Shown here piece by piece: positions 42,294 to 50,676 of a stretch of 64,000 nucleotides of DNA (the stretch's first letter is position 1; every line of letters starts with the position of its first letter). Position numbers and translations under genes: made by a program. This DNA comes from Acidovorax sp. FHTAMBA. Lineage in GTDB: Bacteria; Pseudomonadota; Gammaproteobacteria; Burkholderiales; Burkholderiaceae_C. The DNA is taken from assembly GCF_038958875.1 (NCBI RefSeq), contig NZ_CP152407.1:69501-133500 (forward strand), read 5' to 3'. Below the pieces are notes generated by a model. That model was not told the DNA's origin, made no database searches, and saw only the letters and a program-made list of their open reading frames with translations.

Positions 42294-42334
42294 GGTTTTT
42301 GGCGCGGTGTCCGGACGTGCCGCCCGCTGGGCGA

Positions 42335-42991
42335 TCAGCCGTGCTCGAACTGCATCTCCGTGCCTGCCAACTCCAGCCGGTCTCCGTGCTTGAGCGGCAC
42401 GGGCGACGCTCCGATGGATGCACCGTTGAGCAATGGCATTTCGGGGCCTTCAACGTGGGCCAGCACGAATCCCTGGTGGCGCTTGGTGATGGAGGCTACC
42501 GCTACACCCGGCTTGCCGATGGTGGTGACCACTTTTTGCAACGACACTTCGCGGCCGGCTGCGGCGCCCGACATCACCCGGATCACGGCCGAAATGGGTG
42601 CCGCAGCAGGCGCGGCAGCCAAGGGGGCGGGGCGCGAGGCCGTGGCCAAGGGCGGCACCATGCCCGGCTTGAAGATCATGGTCTTCTCGAAGTTCTGGCC
42701 TTCCGCTTCGTGCAGGAAGCGGATCTTGTACTTGCCCACTTCCACGGTATCGCCATTGCGCAGTTCCTGGCGCTTGACGGCCTTGGCGTTGACGTAGGTG
42801 CCGTTGGTGCTGCCCAAGTCTTCAATTTCCACGTCATCGCCCGTCATGTGGATGACGGCGTGCTCGCCACTCACCGCGAGGTTGTCGATCACAATGTCGT
42901 TATAGGGACGGCGACCGAGCGTGGTGCGCTCTTTGGTCAGCTGCACCTCCTTGATGACGACGCCGTCGATTGAAACGATCATTCTGGGCAT
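42335..42991 (-). CDS. FHA domain protein (double forkhead-associated)
   Basis: A 218-residue cytosolic protein. The N-terminal FHA domain (residues about 5-95) has the phosphothreonine-binding residues in LGRRPYNDIVI, SGEHAVIH and EDLGSTNGTYVN. An Ala/Pro linker leads to a second, more diverged FHA-like domain (residues about 125-215: VTTIGKPGVAVASITKRHQGF, GDRLELAGTEMQF). It binds phosphothreonine peptides, most plausibly made by the Ser/Thr kinase two genes upstream, and so links the kinase to the cyclase gene 41 bp downstream. Confidence 0.93.
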   Translation of the reverse strand: MPRMIVSIDGVVIKEVQLTKERTTLGRRPYNDIVIDNLAVSGEHAVIHMTGDDVEIEDLGSTNGTYVNAKAVKRQELRNGDTVEVGKYKIRFLHEAEGQNFEKTMIFKPGMVPPLATASRPAPLAAAPAAAPISAVIRVMSGAAAGREVSLQKVVTTIGKPGVAVASITKRHQGFVLAHVEGPEMPLLNGASIGASPVPLKHGDRLELAGTEMQFEHG

Positions 42992-43035
42992 GATCCACTC
43001 CTGATGTGATGAGTAATTGTTGTAGTCGGGGCCAT

Positions 43036-43845
43036 TCAGGCGGCACCCAGCAAACGAGACATGAGGCCGCGCTTCTTGCCTGCAGCGGCCGCTTGCACCA
43101 GCAGCACACTGACATTATCACGACCGCCATTGGCATTGGCGGTCTCGATGAGCAGGGTTGCCTTTTCTTCGAGGGGCAGCGGGGCGCGCACCAGTTCCAC
43201 CAGATCCGCGTCGGTGACCATGTCCGTGAGCCCGTCCGAGCACATCAGGAACAGGTCGTTCGGTGCCACCTGGAACTCGTTGACCTCCATCATCACGTTG
43301 GGCTCTACGCCCAGAGCGCGGGTGACAAGGTTGCGGTTGGAGGAAAGCGCGGCCTGTTGCGCCGTGAGAAGCCCCGCATCGACCTGCTCCTGCAGCCAGG
43401 AATGGTCGCGGGTGATCTGTTGCATCTTGCCGTCCCTGAGGCGGTAGCAACGCGAATCACCGATATGACCCAGGATCAGCCGGCTGCCATGAAACACACC
43501 GACCACCAGTGTGGTGCCCATGCCCGCGTACTGCGGGTTGGAAAGCGACGCGCCCAGAATGGCGTGGTTGGCGTTCTCGACGCAGATCTCCAGAGCCCGG
43601 CGCACGTCCGTGGATTGCGGCGTCGGGCCTGCCTGCCCCAGCCAGCGCGCCATTTCCGTGCGGATGAAGGTGGTGGCCATGCCGCTGGCCACTTCGCCTG
43701 CGTTGTAGCCGCCCATGCCGTCGGCGAGGATGGCCACCTGTGCCTCCCGGTCGACCGCCACCGCATCTTCATTGTTGGTGCGCACGCGTCCCTTGTCGGT
43801 TCGCGCAAAAAATTCGTAGGTCATGGATGTGGGTGCGAGCGTCAT
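43036..43845 (-). CDS. PP2C-family Ser/Thr protein phosphatase
   Basis: A 269-residue Mn2+/Mg2+-dependent phosphatase (PppA/Stp1-like). All metal motifs are present: RTNNEDAVAVD, ILADGMGGYNAGE, GHIGDSRCYRL, MCSDGLTD and GRDNVSVLLV. The ATG at 43845 overlaps the kinase stop codon (ATGA), so the two are translated together; an internal Met at 43824 is an alternative. It should reverse phosphorylation by the adjacent kinase. It is 44 bp upstream of the FHA gene in the same operon. Confidence 0.95.
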   Translation of the reverse strand: MTLAPTSMTYEFFARTDKGRVRTNNEDAVAVDREAQVAILADGMGGYNAGEVASGMATTFIRTEMARWLGQAGPTPQSTDVRRALEICVENANHAILGASLSNPQYAGMGTTLVVGVFHGSRLILGHIGDSRCYRLRDGKMQQITRDHSWLQEQVDAGLLTAQQAALSSNRNLVTRALGVEPNVMMEVNEFQVAPNDLFLMCSDGLTDMVTDADLVELVRAPLPLEEKATLLIETANANGGRDNVSVLLVQAAAAGKKRGLMSRLLGAA

Positions 43846-46544
43846 CGGGCGCCAGGTTTCGGCAGGGATGCTGCACCTCGTCCAGCGGGTGTCTCCATCA
43901 CGGTTTTCTGAAAATCCGCCATTTCCTGCCCTGTTGCATCGCGGAGCGCATCATAGACGACTGCCCCCGGCCTGGGCGACCCCGCCTGTCCGTCCGCAGC
44001 GCCCGCCTGCCGCAGGTCGGCGGCGAATTGCCGACCCGTCTGGTAGCGGGCCTCCGGGCGCTTTTGAAGGGCAAGCGCCACCACGCGCGCCACGGCGGGC
44101 GGCAGCTCCGGACGGAGCTCGCGGATGTCCGGTGCGTCCACGGTGGCGATCTTGTGCATGAGCTCGGTCATGGATTCGCCACGCAAGGGCAACGAGCCGG
44201 TGAGCAACTGGAACAACATGACGCCCAGGGAGTACAGGTCGGACCGGCCATCCGCCTTTTTACCGGCCAGTTGCTCGGGTGACATGAAACTGGGGGTTCC
44301 CAGCACCAGACCCGTGCGGGTCTTGCTGGAGTCCGTAATGCGGGCGATTCCGAAATCCGTCACCTTGACGGCATCAGTGGCAGCGTCAAACATGATGTTG
44401 GCCGGCTTGATGTCGCGGTGCACCACCTGGTGTGCATGGGCGTAGTCCAGCGCGTCGGCCACGCGCGACACGATAGAAAGAACTGTGCCGACCGGCAACA
44501 GCTGCCCGGCGCGACACGCCTGCGTGAGGTCTGCGCCCTTGAGGAATTCCATGGCGATGTACGCCAGGTCGTGCTCCTCACCCGCATCGAAAATTGTGAC
44601 GATGCAGGGATGCTGTAGGCGCCCTGCGGTTTCCGCCTCGCGGAAAAAGCGCGCCCGTGCATCAATGAGCGCCTCGCCCTCGAACTCCTCGCCGAGCGCC
44701 AGCGTTTTGATGGCCACCACGCGCCCGATCTTGGGATCGCGGCCCAAATACACCACCCCCATGGCACCCTTGCCGAGTTCCTTGTCGATCTGGTAGCGGC
44801 CCAGCATGGGCACGCCGGGAGCAGCGTCTCCGGGCAACCGCGCGCTGGTGGTGCCGGGCGGGACCGACGCTGGCGTACTGGAGGGCGTGGCTCCCGCCTC
44901 CTGGTGCAGTTGCGCCCGCACACGCCGGTAGCGCACGTAGGCATCCTTGAATTCGCGGTTGTGCTGCAGGATGTGCTTGTAGACCGACTTGGCTTTGGCA
45001 AGGTTGCGCTTGCGCTCGAAGTCCTGGGCCAGGTGGTAGAGGTTGTCCATCAGCGCATCGCTGGGTGGCACCCGGCGCAGGCGGTCAAAGGCCATGTCCA
45101 GCTGCCCTTGTCCCTGCAAGGCGAGCCCCATCATTCGATCGGTCTCTGCCGTTTCGCCAGAGGAGTGCGTGTGGGCTTTCGCCAGGGTCTGCAGCGTTGT
45201 GAACGCTCCAAATCCTGCCAGCAGGGCCAATGCGCCTGGCGCCACTGGCACCCACCACCCCGCATGGCGCAGAAGGGCCCAGCCCGTGGCCACCAGAAGT
45301 AGCAACAGCGAAACGCTCAGAACCCCGCCCACCCTGTGCGAAAGCCGGGGCAGCCCGAGTGCCACAAACATCAGCGCGCACAGCGCAATACCCCACGATA
45401 CGCCCGCTGCCCATGCGGGCCGTTGCACCACCAAGCCCTGCCGTATCGCAGAAAGGGTGTGCGCAAGGACCTCCACCGGGTACAGGGTGCCCGCGCTCGT
45501 GGTCACCCGCGACTCCACCAGCGCGTCGCTGGTTTCGCCCACCAGAACCACCTTGTCCTTGAAACTGTGGGCGGGCACCTTGCCGTTGACCACGCTGGCG
45601 AACGACAGAACGGGAAACGCCGGCACACCGTCCTGCGCAGCATGAAAGCGCGGGCGCATGAAGGCCAAGTCATCCGTCGCAATGTTCAGCCCGCCGATGC
45701 GCACGGAGTTCGGCTCGGTCTGGGTGCTGAGCTGATCCTGGCCAAGATGAAGGCTGTGCCGGGCCACCAGCAGGGCCAAGGCAGGGATTCCCACGTTGTC
45801 GTACCGCAGGGCCAGCGGCACACGGCGCAGGCGTCCATCTTCATCTTCGACCAAGGTGTGGTGGCCCACACCCGCCGCCACCGATCCAAGGGCTGGCACG
45901 GGATACTGTGCCGATGTTGCGGCGAGCGCCAGGCTGGCAGGGTCAGGCAGCACGCTGCGGTGGGCATAGGCCGGCAGCGGCGCGCCAGCCCCGCCCGCCA
46001 GTGCATGGCGCGATGTCAGAAACACGTTGCCTGCCCGCTGGATGCTGGCCGCAAGGCGGGCGTCGGCATCCAGCGCCTTCTCCGCCTCGTCCACCGTTCG
46101 GGCAAGTTCCGCGGCCAACGGTGAGGGGTCTGCTGCGCGCACAAGGGTTTCGCGCATCTTTCGCAGATAGGCAAGACCCTGATCGGGCTGAGGCTGTGCA
46201 AGGGACGGCGTCAGTGCGATGGTCCGAGCGCCGGCTGAAGAGAGCTGGTCAATCAGCCGGGCATACAGGTCACGAGACCATGGCGGGCTCCCCAGAGAAG
46301 CCAGGCTGGCGTCATCGATGCCGATGACGGCAATTTCCGGCAACGGAGGCGGTGCAGTGATGCGGGTGGCGGCGTCATACACCCGGAAGTCCAGCCACTG
46401 AAGCACCCCAGTGGCCCCACACAGCGCAACCATGGCAGCAGCAGCCAGCGCGCCACGCAGCCCTTCGGTGCGCCCCCTGCCAAGCCACCGTACCGATCTT
46501 GTTCGTCCCACTTGCTGCTGTTCCACTCGCTGTATTGGTGGCAC
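43842..46544 (-). CDS. CHASE2-domain transmembrane Ser/Thr protein kinase
   Basis: A 900-residue kinase. One N-terminal helix leads to a periplasmic CHASE2 sensor (residues about 50-360: IAVIGIDDASLASLGSPPWS, VVLVGETSDALVESRVTT). Two or three membrane helices (about 375-450) and a TPR-like helical segment follow, and then the PknB-type kinase domain (about 595-860: GKGAMGVVYLG, VAIKTLALG, HRDIKPANIMFD, DFGIARITD, GTPSFMSPEQL). All catalytic residues are intact. The start is a GTG without a clear ribosome site, so the exact N-terminus is uncertain. It heads the operon kinase > phosphatase > FHA > cyclase > phosphodiesterase and shares its CHASE2 domain with the cyclase. Confidence 0.93.
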   Translation of the reverse strand: MPPIQRVEQQQVGRTRSVRWLGRGRTEGLRGALAAAAMVALCGATGVLQWLDFRVYDAATRITAPPPLPEIAVIGIDDASLASLGSPPWSRDLYARLIDQLSSAGARTIALTPSLAQPQPDQGLAYLRKMRETLVRAADPSPLAAELARTVDEAEKALDADARLAASIQRAGNVFLTSRHALAGGAGAPLPAYAHRSVLPDPASLALAATSAQYPVPALGSVAAGVGHHTLVEDEDGRLRRVPLALRYDNVGIPALALLVARHSLHLGQDQLSTQTEPNSVRIGGLNIATDDLAFMRPRFHAAQDGVPAFPVLSFASVVNGKVPAHSFKDKVVLVGETSDALVESRVTTSAGTLYPVEVLAHTLSAIRQGLVVQRPAWAAGVSWGIALCALMFVALGLPRLSHRVGGVLSVSLLLLLVATGWALLRHAGWWVPVAPGALALLAGFGAFTTLQTLAKAHTHSSGETAETDRMMGLALQGQGQLDMAFDRLRRVPPSDALMDNLYHLAQDFERKRNLAKAKSVYKHILQHNREFKDAYVRYRRVRAQLHQEAGATPSSTPASVPPGTTSARLPGDAAPGVPMLGRYQIDKELGKGAMGVVYLGRDPKIGRVVAIKTLALGEEFEGEALIDARARFFREAETAGRLQHPCIVTIFDAGEEHDLAYIAMEFLKGADLTQACRAGQLLPVGTVLSIVSRVADALDYAHAHQVVHRDIKPANIMFDAATDAVKVTDFGIARITDSSKTRTGLVLGTPSFMSPEQLAGKKADGRSDLYSLGVMLFQLLTGSLPLRGESMTELMHKIATVDAPDIRELRPELPPAVARVVALALQKRPEARYQTGRQFAADLRQAGAADGQAGSPRPGAVVYDALRDATGQEMADFQKTVMETPAGRGAASLPKPGAR

Positions 46545-46717
46545 TTAAAAGCAATATTTACGCCGGGGCTGGCCGGGTGTGGTGCAGCGCGCGGGCAGCG
46601 GTGCAGACACACAGGCGGCAAGACGCACTGTGCCGTTCTTGTCGCATCCCGCAGCGGAACCGGAGGCCCATGCCATTTTTGTCACCGAAAGTAACAGGCA
46701 TTGAAAACGGTCAGAAG

Positions 46718-46759
46718 CGAAAAAGCGTCCGCAACCTTGCGGTTGCAGACGCTTTTTCG
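46718..46759 (-). terminator. Strong intrinsic terminator after sucD
   Basis: CGAAAAAGCGTC / GACGCTTTTTCG (12 bp) and GCAACC / GGTTGC (6 bp) form a long stem with one mismatch and a TTGC tetraloop. The A-run and T-run allow termination in both directions. On the minus strand it ends the sucCD transcript. Confidence 0.88.
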
Positions 46760-46826
46760 TGGCTCCTACGGCCCCAACCCATGCCTTGCGGCGTGTCCAG
46801 AGCGGGTGAAGCGGGAGGCCCGGGGA

Positions 46827-47723
46827 TTACTTGAGCTGTGCCTTGAGCAGCTTGCCCAGTTCCGAAGGGTTGCGGGTGATGATGAAGCCCGACTCTTCCA
46901 TGATGGCCAGCTTGGCATCAGCCGTGTCGGCACCACCGGAGATCAGCGCGCCAGCATGGCCCATGCGCTTGCCGGGAGGGGCGGTCACGCCAGCGATGAA
47001 GCCTACGACAGGCTTCTTCATGTTGGCCTTGCACCACTGCGCGGCTTCGGCTTCGTCGGGGCCGCCGATTTCGCCGATCATGATCACGGCGTCGGTGTCT
47101 GGATCGTCGTTGAAAGCCTTCATCACGTCGATGTGCTTGAGACCATTGATGGGGTCGCCACCAATGCCCACAGCGCTCGACTGGCCCAGGCCCACTTCGG
47201 TCAGCATGGCCACGGCTTCGTACGTCAGCGTGCCCGAGCGGCTCACTACGCCGATACGGCCTTTGCGGTGGATGTGGCCGGGCATGATGCCGATCTTGAT
47301 TTCGTCAGGCGTGATCAGGCCAGGGCAGTTGGGGCCCAGCAGCAGCGTCTTCTTGCCGCCGGCGGCTTCCTTGGCCTTCATCTTGTTGCGCACCATCAGC
47401 ATGTCCTTGACCGGAATGCCTTCGGTGATGCAGATCGCCAGGTCCAGATCGGCTTCCACAGCTTCCCAGATCGCGTCCGCAGCGCCTGCTGGGGGCACGT
47501 AGATCACCGAGACGGTAGCGCCGGTCTGCTGGGCGGCTTCCTTGACGGAGGCGTAGATCGGGATATTGAAGATCGACTCGCCCGCCTTCTTGGGGTTCAC
47601 GCCTGCCACGAAGCAGTTCTTGCCGTTCGCGTATTCCTGGCACTTTTCGGTGTGGAACTGGCCCGTCTTACCCGTGATGCCCTGGGTGATGACCTTGGTG
47701 TCTTTGTTGATGTAGATCGACAT
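46827..47723 (-). CDS. sucD: Succinyl-CoA synthetase, alpha subunit
   Basis: SucD with SucC makes succinate and ATP (or GTP) from succinyl-CoA in the TCA cycle. The 298-residue protein shows the CoA-binding start IYINKDTKVITQGITGKTG, the LLGPNCPGLITPDE signature and the active-site loop GHAGALISGG with the phosphohistidine. Its length matches the family. It starts 15 bp after the sucC stop, in the same operon, and is followed by a strong terminator. Confidence 0.98.
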   Translation of the reverse strand: MSIYINKDTKVITQGITGKTGQFHTEKCQEYANGKNCFVAGVNPKKAGESIFNIPIYASVKEAAQQTGATVSVIYVPPAGAADAIWEAVEADLDLAICITEGIPVKDMLMVRNKMKAKEAAGGKKTLLLGPNCPGLITPDEIKIGIMPGHIHRKGRIGVVSRSGTLTYEAVAMLTEVGLGQSSAVGIGGDPINGLKHIDVMKAFNDDPDTDAVIMIGEIGGPDEAEAAQWCKANMKKPVVGFIAGVTAPPGKRMGHAGALISGGADTADAKLAIMEESGFIITRNPSELGKLLKAQLK

Positions 47724-47738
47724 GTGTGTTCTCCGGGC

Positions 47739-48899
47739 TTACTTGACGGCAGCAACGATCTTGGTCGCAGCTTCGGCCATGGTGTCTGCAGCGATGATGG
47801 GCAGGCCGGACTCGGCCAGCATCTTCTTGCCCAGCTCTTCGTTCGTGCCCTTCATGCGCACGACCAGCGGCACGTTCAGGTTCACGGCCTTGCAGGCGGT
47901 GATCACGCCGGTGGCAATGGTGTCGCACTTCATGATGCCGCCAAAGATGTTGACCAGAATGCCTTCGACCTTGGGGTTCTTCAGCATGATCTTGAAGGCT
48001 TCAGTCACCTTCTCGGGGGTGGCACCGCCGCCCACGTCCAGGAAGTTGGCTGGCTCGCCGCCAAACAGCTTGATGGTGTCCATGGTGGCCATGGCCAGGC
48101 CCGCGCCGTTCACCAGGCAGCCGATGTTGCCATCGAGGCTGATGTAGGCCAGGTCGAACTTGGAGGCTTCCACTTCGGCCGGATCTTCTTCGTCCAGATC
48201 GCGGAAGGCCACGATTTCAGGGTGACGAAACAGGGCGTTGGCGTCAAAGTTGAACTTCGCGTCCAGGGCCATCAGGTTGCCCTTGGAGTCGCAGTTCAGC
48301 GGGTTGATTTCCACCAGCGACGCATCGGTATCCATGTAGCACTTGTAGATCTTGGCGAAGATGTCCACGGCCTGGTCGATCGAGGCGCCACTCAATCCGA
48401 TGGCTGCTGCCACCTTGCGGCTCTGCGCTTCGGTGATGCCGGTCAGCGGGTCGATCATCTCGGTGATGATCTTCTCGGGCGTGGAGTGGGCCACTTCCTC
48501 GATGTCCATGCCGCCTTCGCTGGACGCGATCAGGGCGACCTTCTGCGTGGCGCGGTCGGTGACCAACGACACATACAGTTCGTTCTTGATGTCGGCGCCG
48601 TCTTCGATGTACAGGCGGCGGACCTTCTGGCCTTCGGCGCCGGTCTGGTGCGTGACCAGCTGCATGCCCAGGATTTCGCTGGCGCGGGCCTTCACGTCGT
48701 CAATGGATTTGGCCACCTTCACGCCACCACCCTTGCCACGGCCACCGGCGTGGATCTGGGCCTTGACCACCCACACGGGGCCGCCGAGCTTCTGGGCTGC
48801 TTCCACGGCTTCTTGCACCGTGAATGCGGGAATGCCACGCGGAACGGGCACACCAAAATTGCGCAAGATTTCCTTGCCTTGGTATTCGTGAATCTTCAT
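47739..48899 (-). CDS. sucC: Succinyl-CoA synthetase, beta subunit
   Basis: The 386-residue nucleotide-binding subunit has an ATP-grasp domain: start MKIHEYQGKEILRNFGVPVP, KAQIHAGGRGKGGGVK, VEINPLNCD and the C-terminal GGATPEKVTEAFKIML, NIFGGIMKCD. It is first in the sucCD operon. The usual ADP/GDP choice cannot be read from the sequence with confidence. It is divergent from argC, with a 163-bp spacer that must hold both promoters. Confidence 0.98.
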   Translation of the reverse strand: MKIHEYQGKEILRNFGVPVPRGIPAFTVQEAVEAAQKLGGPVWVVKAQIHAGGRGKGGGVKVAKSIDDVKARASEILGMQLVTHQTGAEGQKVRRLYIEDGADIKNELYVSLVTDRATQKVALIASSEGGMDIEEVAHSTPEKIITEMIDPLTGITEAQSRKVAAAIGLSGASIDQAVDIFAKIYKCYMDTDASLVEINPLNCDSKGNLMALDAKFNFDANALFRHPEIVAFRDLDEEDPAEVEASKFDLAYISLDGNIGCLVNGAGLAMATMDTIKLFGGEPANFLDVGGGATPEKVTEAFKIMLKNPKVEGILVNIFGGIMKCDTIATGVITACKAVNLNVPLVVRMKGTNEELGKKMLAESGLPIIAADTMAEAATKIVAAVK

Positions 48900-49062
48900 G
48901 AGGTCTCTCTCAGGGAAGGGTGGTATTTACCCGTTTACCATGGACAACAAAATGTCTGGCCGCGGGCTGGGGACATGGCAACCGGCGACTGTATCATGTT
49001 GCAACGCACCATCCCTTGTGCCAAGCTTACAGGCGCATCCACCCCATAGCAGGAGCATTCCG

Positions 49063-49995
49063 ATGTCCAGAATCTTTATTGATGGCGAAGCCGGCACCAC
49101 GGGCCTGCAGATCCGTGAACGGCTGCAGGCCATGCCGCAGGTGGAGCTGGTGAGCATTGCGCCCGAGTTGCGCAAGGACCCCGCTGCCAAGCGCGACCTC
49201 ATTGCGGGCGTGGATCTGGTGGTGCTGTGCCTGCACGACGATGCCGCGCGCGAGACCGTGGCCATGGTCGATGAGATCGAAAAGACCACCGGCCGCCAGG
49301 TCAAGGTGATCGACGCCAGCACAGCGCACCGCACGGCACCCGGCTGGGTGTTTGGCTTTCCCGAGCTCGCCGCAGGCCAGGCGCAAGCCGTGCGCGATGC
49401 GCTGCGCGTTTCCAACCCCGGCTGCTATTCCACCGGCGCCATCGCCCTGCTGCGCCCGCTGGTGGATGCAGGCCTCGTGCCCCATGATTTCCCGCTCGCG
49501 CTGCCCGCCGTCAGTGGCTATTCGGGCGGCGGACGCACCATGATCGAAGCCTATGAGCAAGGCCAGGCGGCGCCGTTCGAGCTGTATGCACTGGGCCTCG
49601 CGCACAAGCACCTGCCCGAAATTTTGAAATACACCGGGCTCACGCGCCGACCCATTTTTGTGCCGGCCGTGGGCAACTTCCGCCAGGGCATGCTGGTGCA
49701 GTTGCCGCTGCATCTGGATCTGCTGCCCGGCCAGCCCAAGGCCGCAGACCTGCACGACGCGCTGGCCTCGCACTATGCAAAGAGCAACACGCCCGCGCAA
49801 TGGGTGAGCGTGCTGCCACCCACGGACGACGGCAAGCTCGAGCCCACCGCGCTGAACGACACCAACAAGCTGGAGCTGCGGGTGTTCAGCAACGAAACCC
49901 ACCGCCAGGCCGTGCTGGTGGCGCGCCTCGATAACCTGGGCAAGGGCGCCAGCGGGGCCGCAGTGCAGAACCTGCAGCTGATGCTGGGCCTGTAA
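49063..49995 (+). CDS. argC: N-acetyl-gamma-glutamyl-phosphate reductase, type 2
   Basis: ArgC reduces N-acetylglutamyl phosphate with NADPH in arginine synthesis. The 310-residue protein belongs to the shorter type 2 group: FIDGEAGTTGLQIRERL (nucleotide-binding start) and active-site Cys121 in SNPGCYSTGAIALLRP, plus AVSGYSGGGRTMIEAYE. The start at 49063 is set by AGGAG at 49051-49055. A Met upstream in frame would add 55 unrelated residues. A short hairpin (GCCCTGC/GCAGGGC, 50004-50021) follows the stop. Confidence 0.97.
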   Translation: MSRIFIDGEAGTTGLQIRERLQAMPQVELVSIAPELRKDPAAKRDLIAGVDLVVLCLHDDAARETVAMVDEIEKTTGRQVKVIDASTAHRTAPGWVFGFPELAAGQAQAVRDALRVSNPGCYSTGAIALLRPLVDAGLVPHDFPLALPAVSGYSGGGRTMIEAYEQGQAAPFELYALGLAHKHLPEILKYTGLTRRPIFVPAVGNFRQGMLVQLPLHLDLLPGQPKAADLHDALASHYAKSNTPAQWVSVLPPTDDGKLEPTALNDTNKLELRVFSNETHRQAVLVARLDNLGKGASGAAVQNLQLMLGL

Positions 49996-50003
49996 ACCGA
50001 CAC

Positions 50004-50021
50004 GCCCTGCAATGGCAGGGC
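50004..50021 (+). terminator. Short hairpin after argC
   Basis: GCCCTGC-AATG-GCAGGGC forms a perfect 7-bp stem nine bases after the argC stop. It lacks a T-run, so it is a weak terminator or 3'-end stabiliser. Repeat copy 7 begins just after it. Confidence 0.4.
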
Positions 50022-50028
50022 ATGATTG

Positions 50029-50092
50029 CTATTGATTTAGTAGCTATTGGCGCTTGCTGGTAAAGCGCTAGCGGCCATTTTCACCCTTATTT
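50029..50092 (+). repeat. Dispersed hairpin repeat, copy 7 (plus orientation)
   Basis: Order: ATTGATTTAGTAGCTATT, GGCGCTT, GCTGGT, AAAGCGCT, AGCGGCCATTTTC, then ACCCTTATTTTGGC. The tail matches copy 1, showing that the conserved unit can reach about 60 bp. It lies between the convergent argC and recX genes. Confidence 0.85.
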
Positions 50093-50121
50093 TGGCGATC
50101 GCAGCCCCACAGGCTGCGCGG

Positions 50122-50586
50122 TCACAGGGCGTCGTCTTCCTCAGGCCCGCCGCCGCGCACCACGCGGCGCACCACATCGCCCGCGAACCCGCGCGCGGCC
50201 AGAAAGCGCATCTGCCGCGCCCGCTCCTTGGCGTCGTCGGCCACGCTGCCAAAGCGCTGGCGCCACACGGCGCGGGCGCGCTCCAGTTCGGTGGCACGCA
50301 GTTGTTCAGCAGTGGCGCGCACCAGGTCGTCATCCAGCCCCTTGCTGCGAAGCTCCTGCACCAGGCGCTGGGTGCCCAAGCGCGCGGCGCGGCGGTGCAC
50401 CAGCGATTCGGCCACGCGATGGGCGTTGATGAAGTCCTTGGCCTGCAGGTCATCCAGCACCGCGTTGAGATCGTCGCCCTCCTGCACGTGGCGCGCCAGC
50501 TTGGTGGCCAACTCGGCGCGCGAATGTTCGCGTTGCGACAGCAGCCGCAGCGCGCGGCCCTTGAGGGAGAGGGTGCCAAAGCCCAT
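50122..50586 (-). CDS. recX: RecA regulator RecX
   Basis: A 154-residue helical protein that binds RecA filaments and limits their growth. RecX motifs are visible: LKGRALRLLSQREHSRAELATKL, LQAKDFINAHRVAESLVHRR and the final ARQMRFLAARGFAGDVVRRVV. It follows recA by 90 bp on the same strand, the usual recA-recX order. A dispersed-repeat copy lies in that spacer, where it may affect readthrough from recA into recX. Confidence 0.95.
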   Translation of the reverse strand: MGFGTLSLKGRALRLLSQREHSRAELATKLARHVQEGDDLNAVLDDLQAKDFINAHRVAESLVHRRAARLGTQRLVQELRSKGLDDDLVRATAEQLRATELERARAVWRQRFGSVADDAKERARQMRFLAARGFAGDVVRRVVRGGGPEEDDAL

Positions 50587-50597
50587 CGCCTTTTGCT

Positions 50598-50657
50598 CTC
50601 ATATAAGTAGCGGTTAGCGCTTTACCAGCAAGCGCCAGCGGCCCATTTCATCAAAAC
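50598..50657 (+). repeat. Dispersed hairpin repeat, copy 8 (plus orientation)
   Basis: Order: ATATAAGTAGCGGTT, AGCGCTTT, ACCAGC, AAGCGCC, AGCGGCCCATTTCATC. It fills the recA-recX spacer and is antisense to their transcription. Confidence 0.82.
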
Positions 50658-50676
50658 AGGCCGCGCATCCGCCTGC

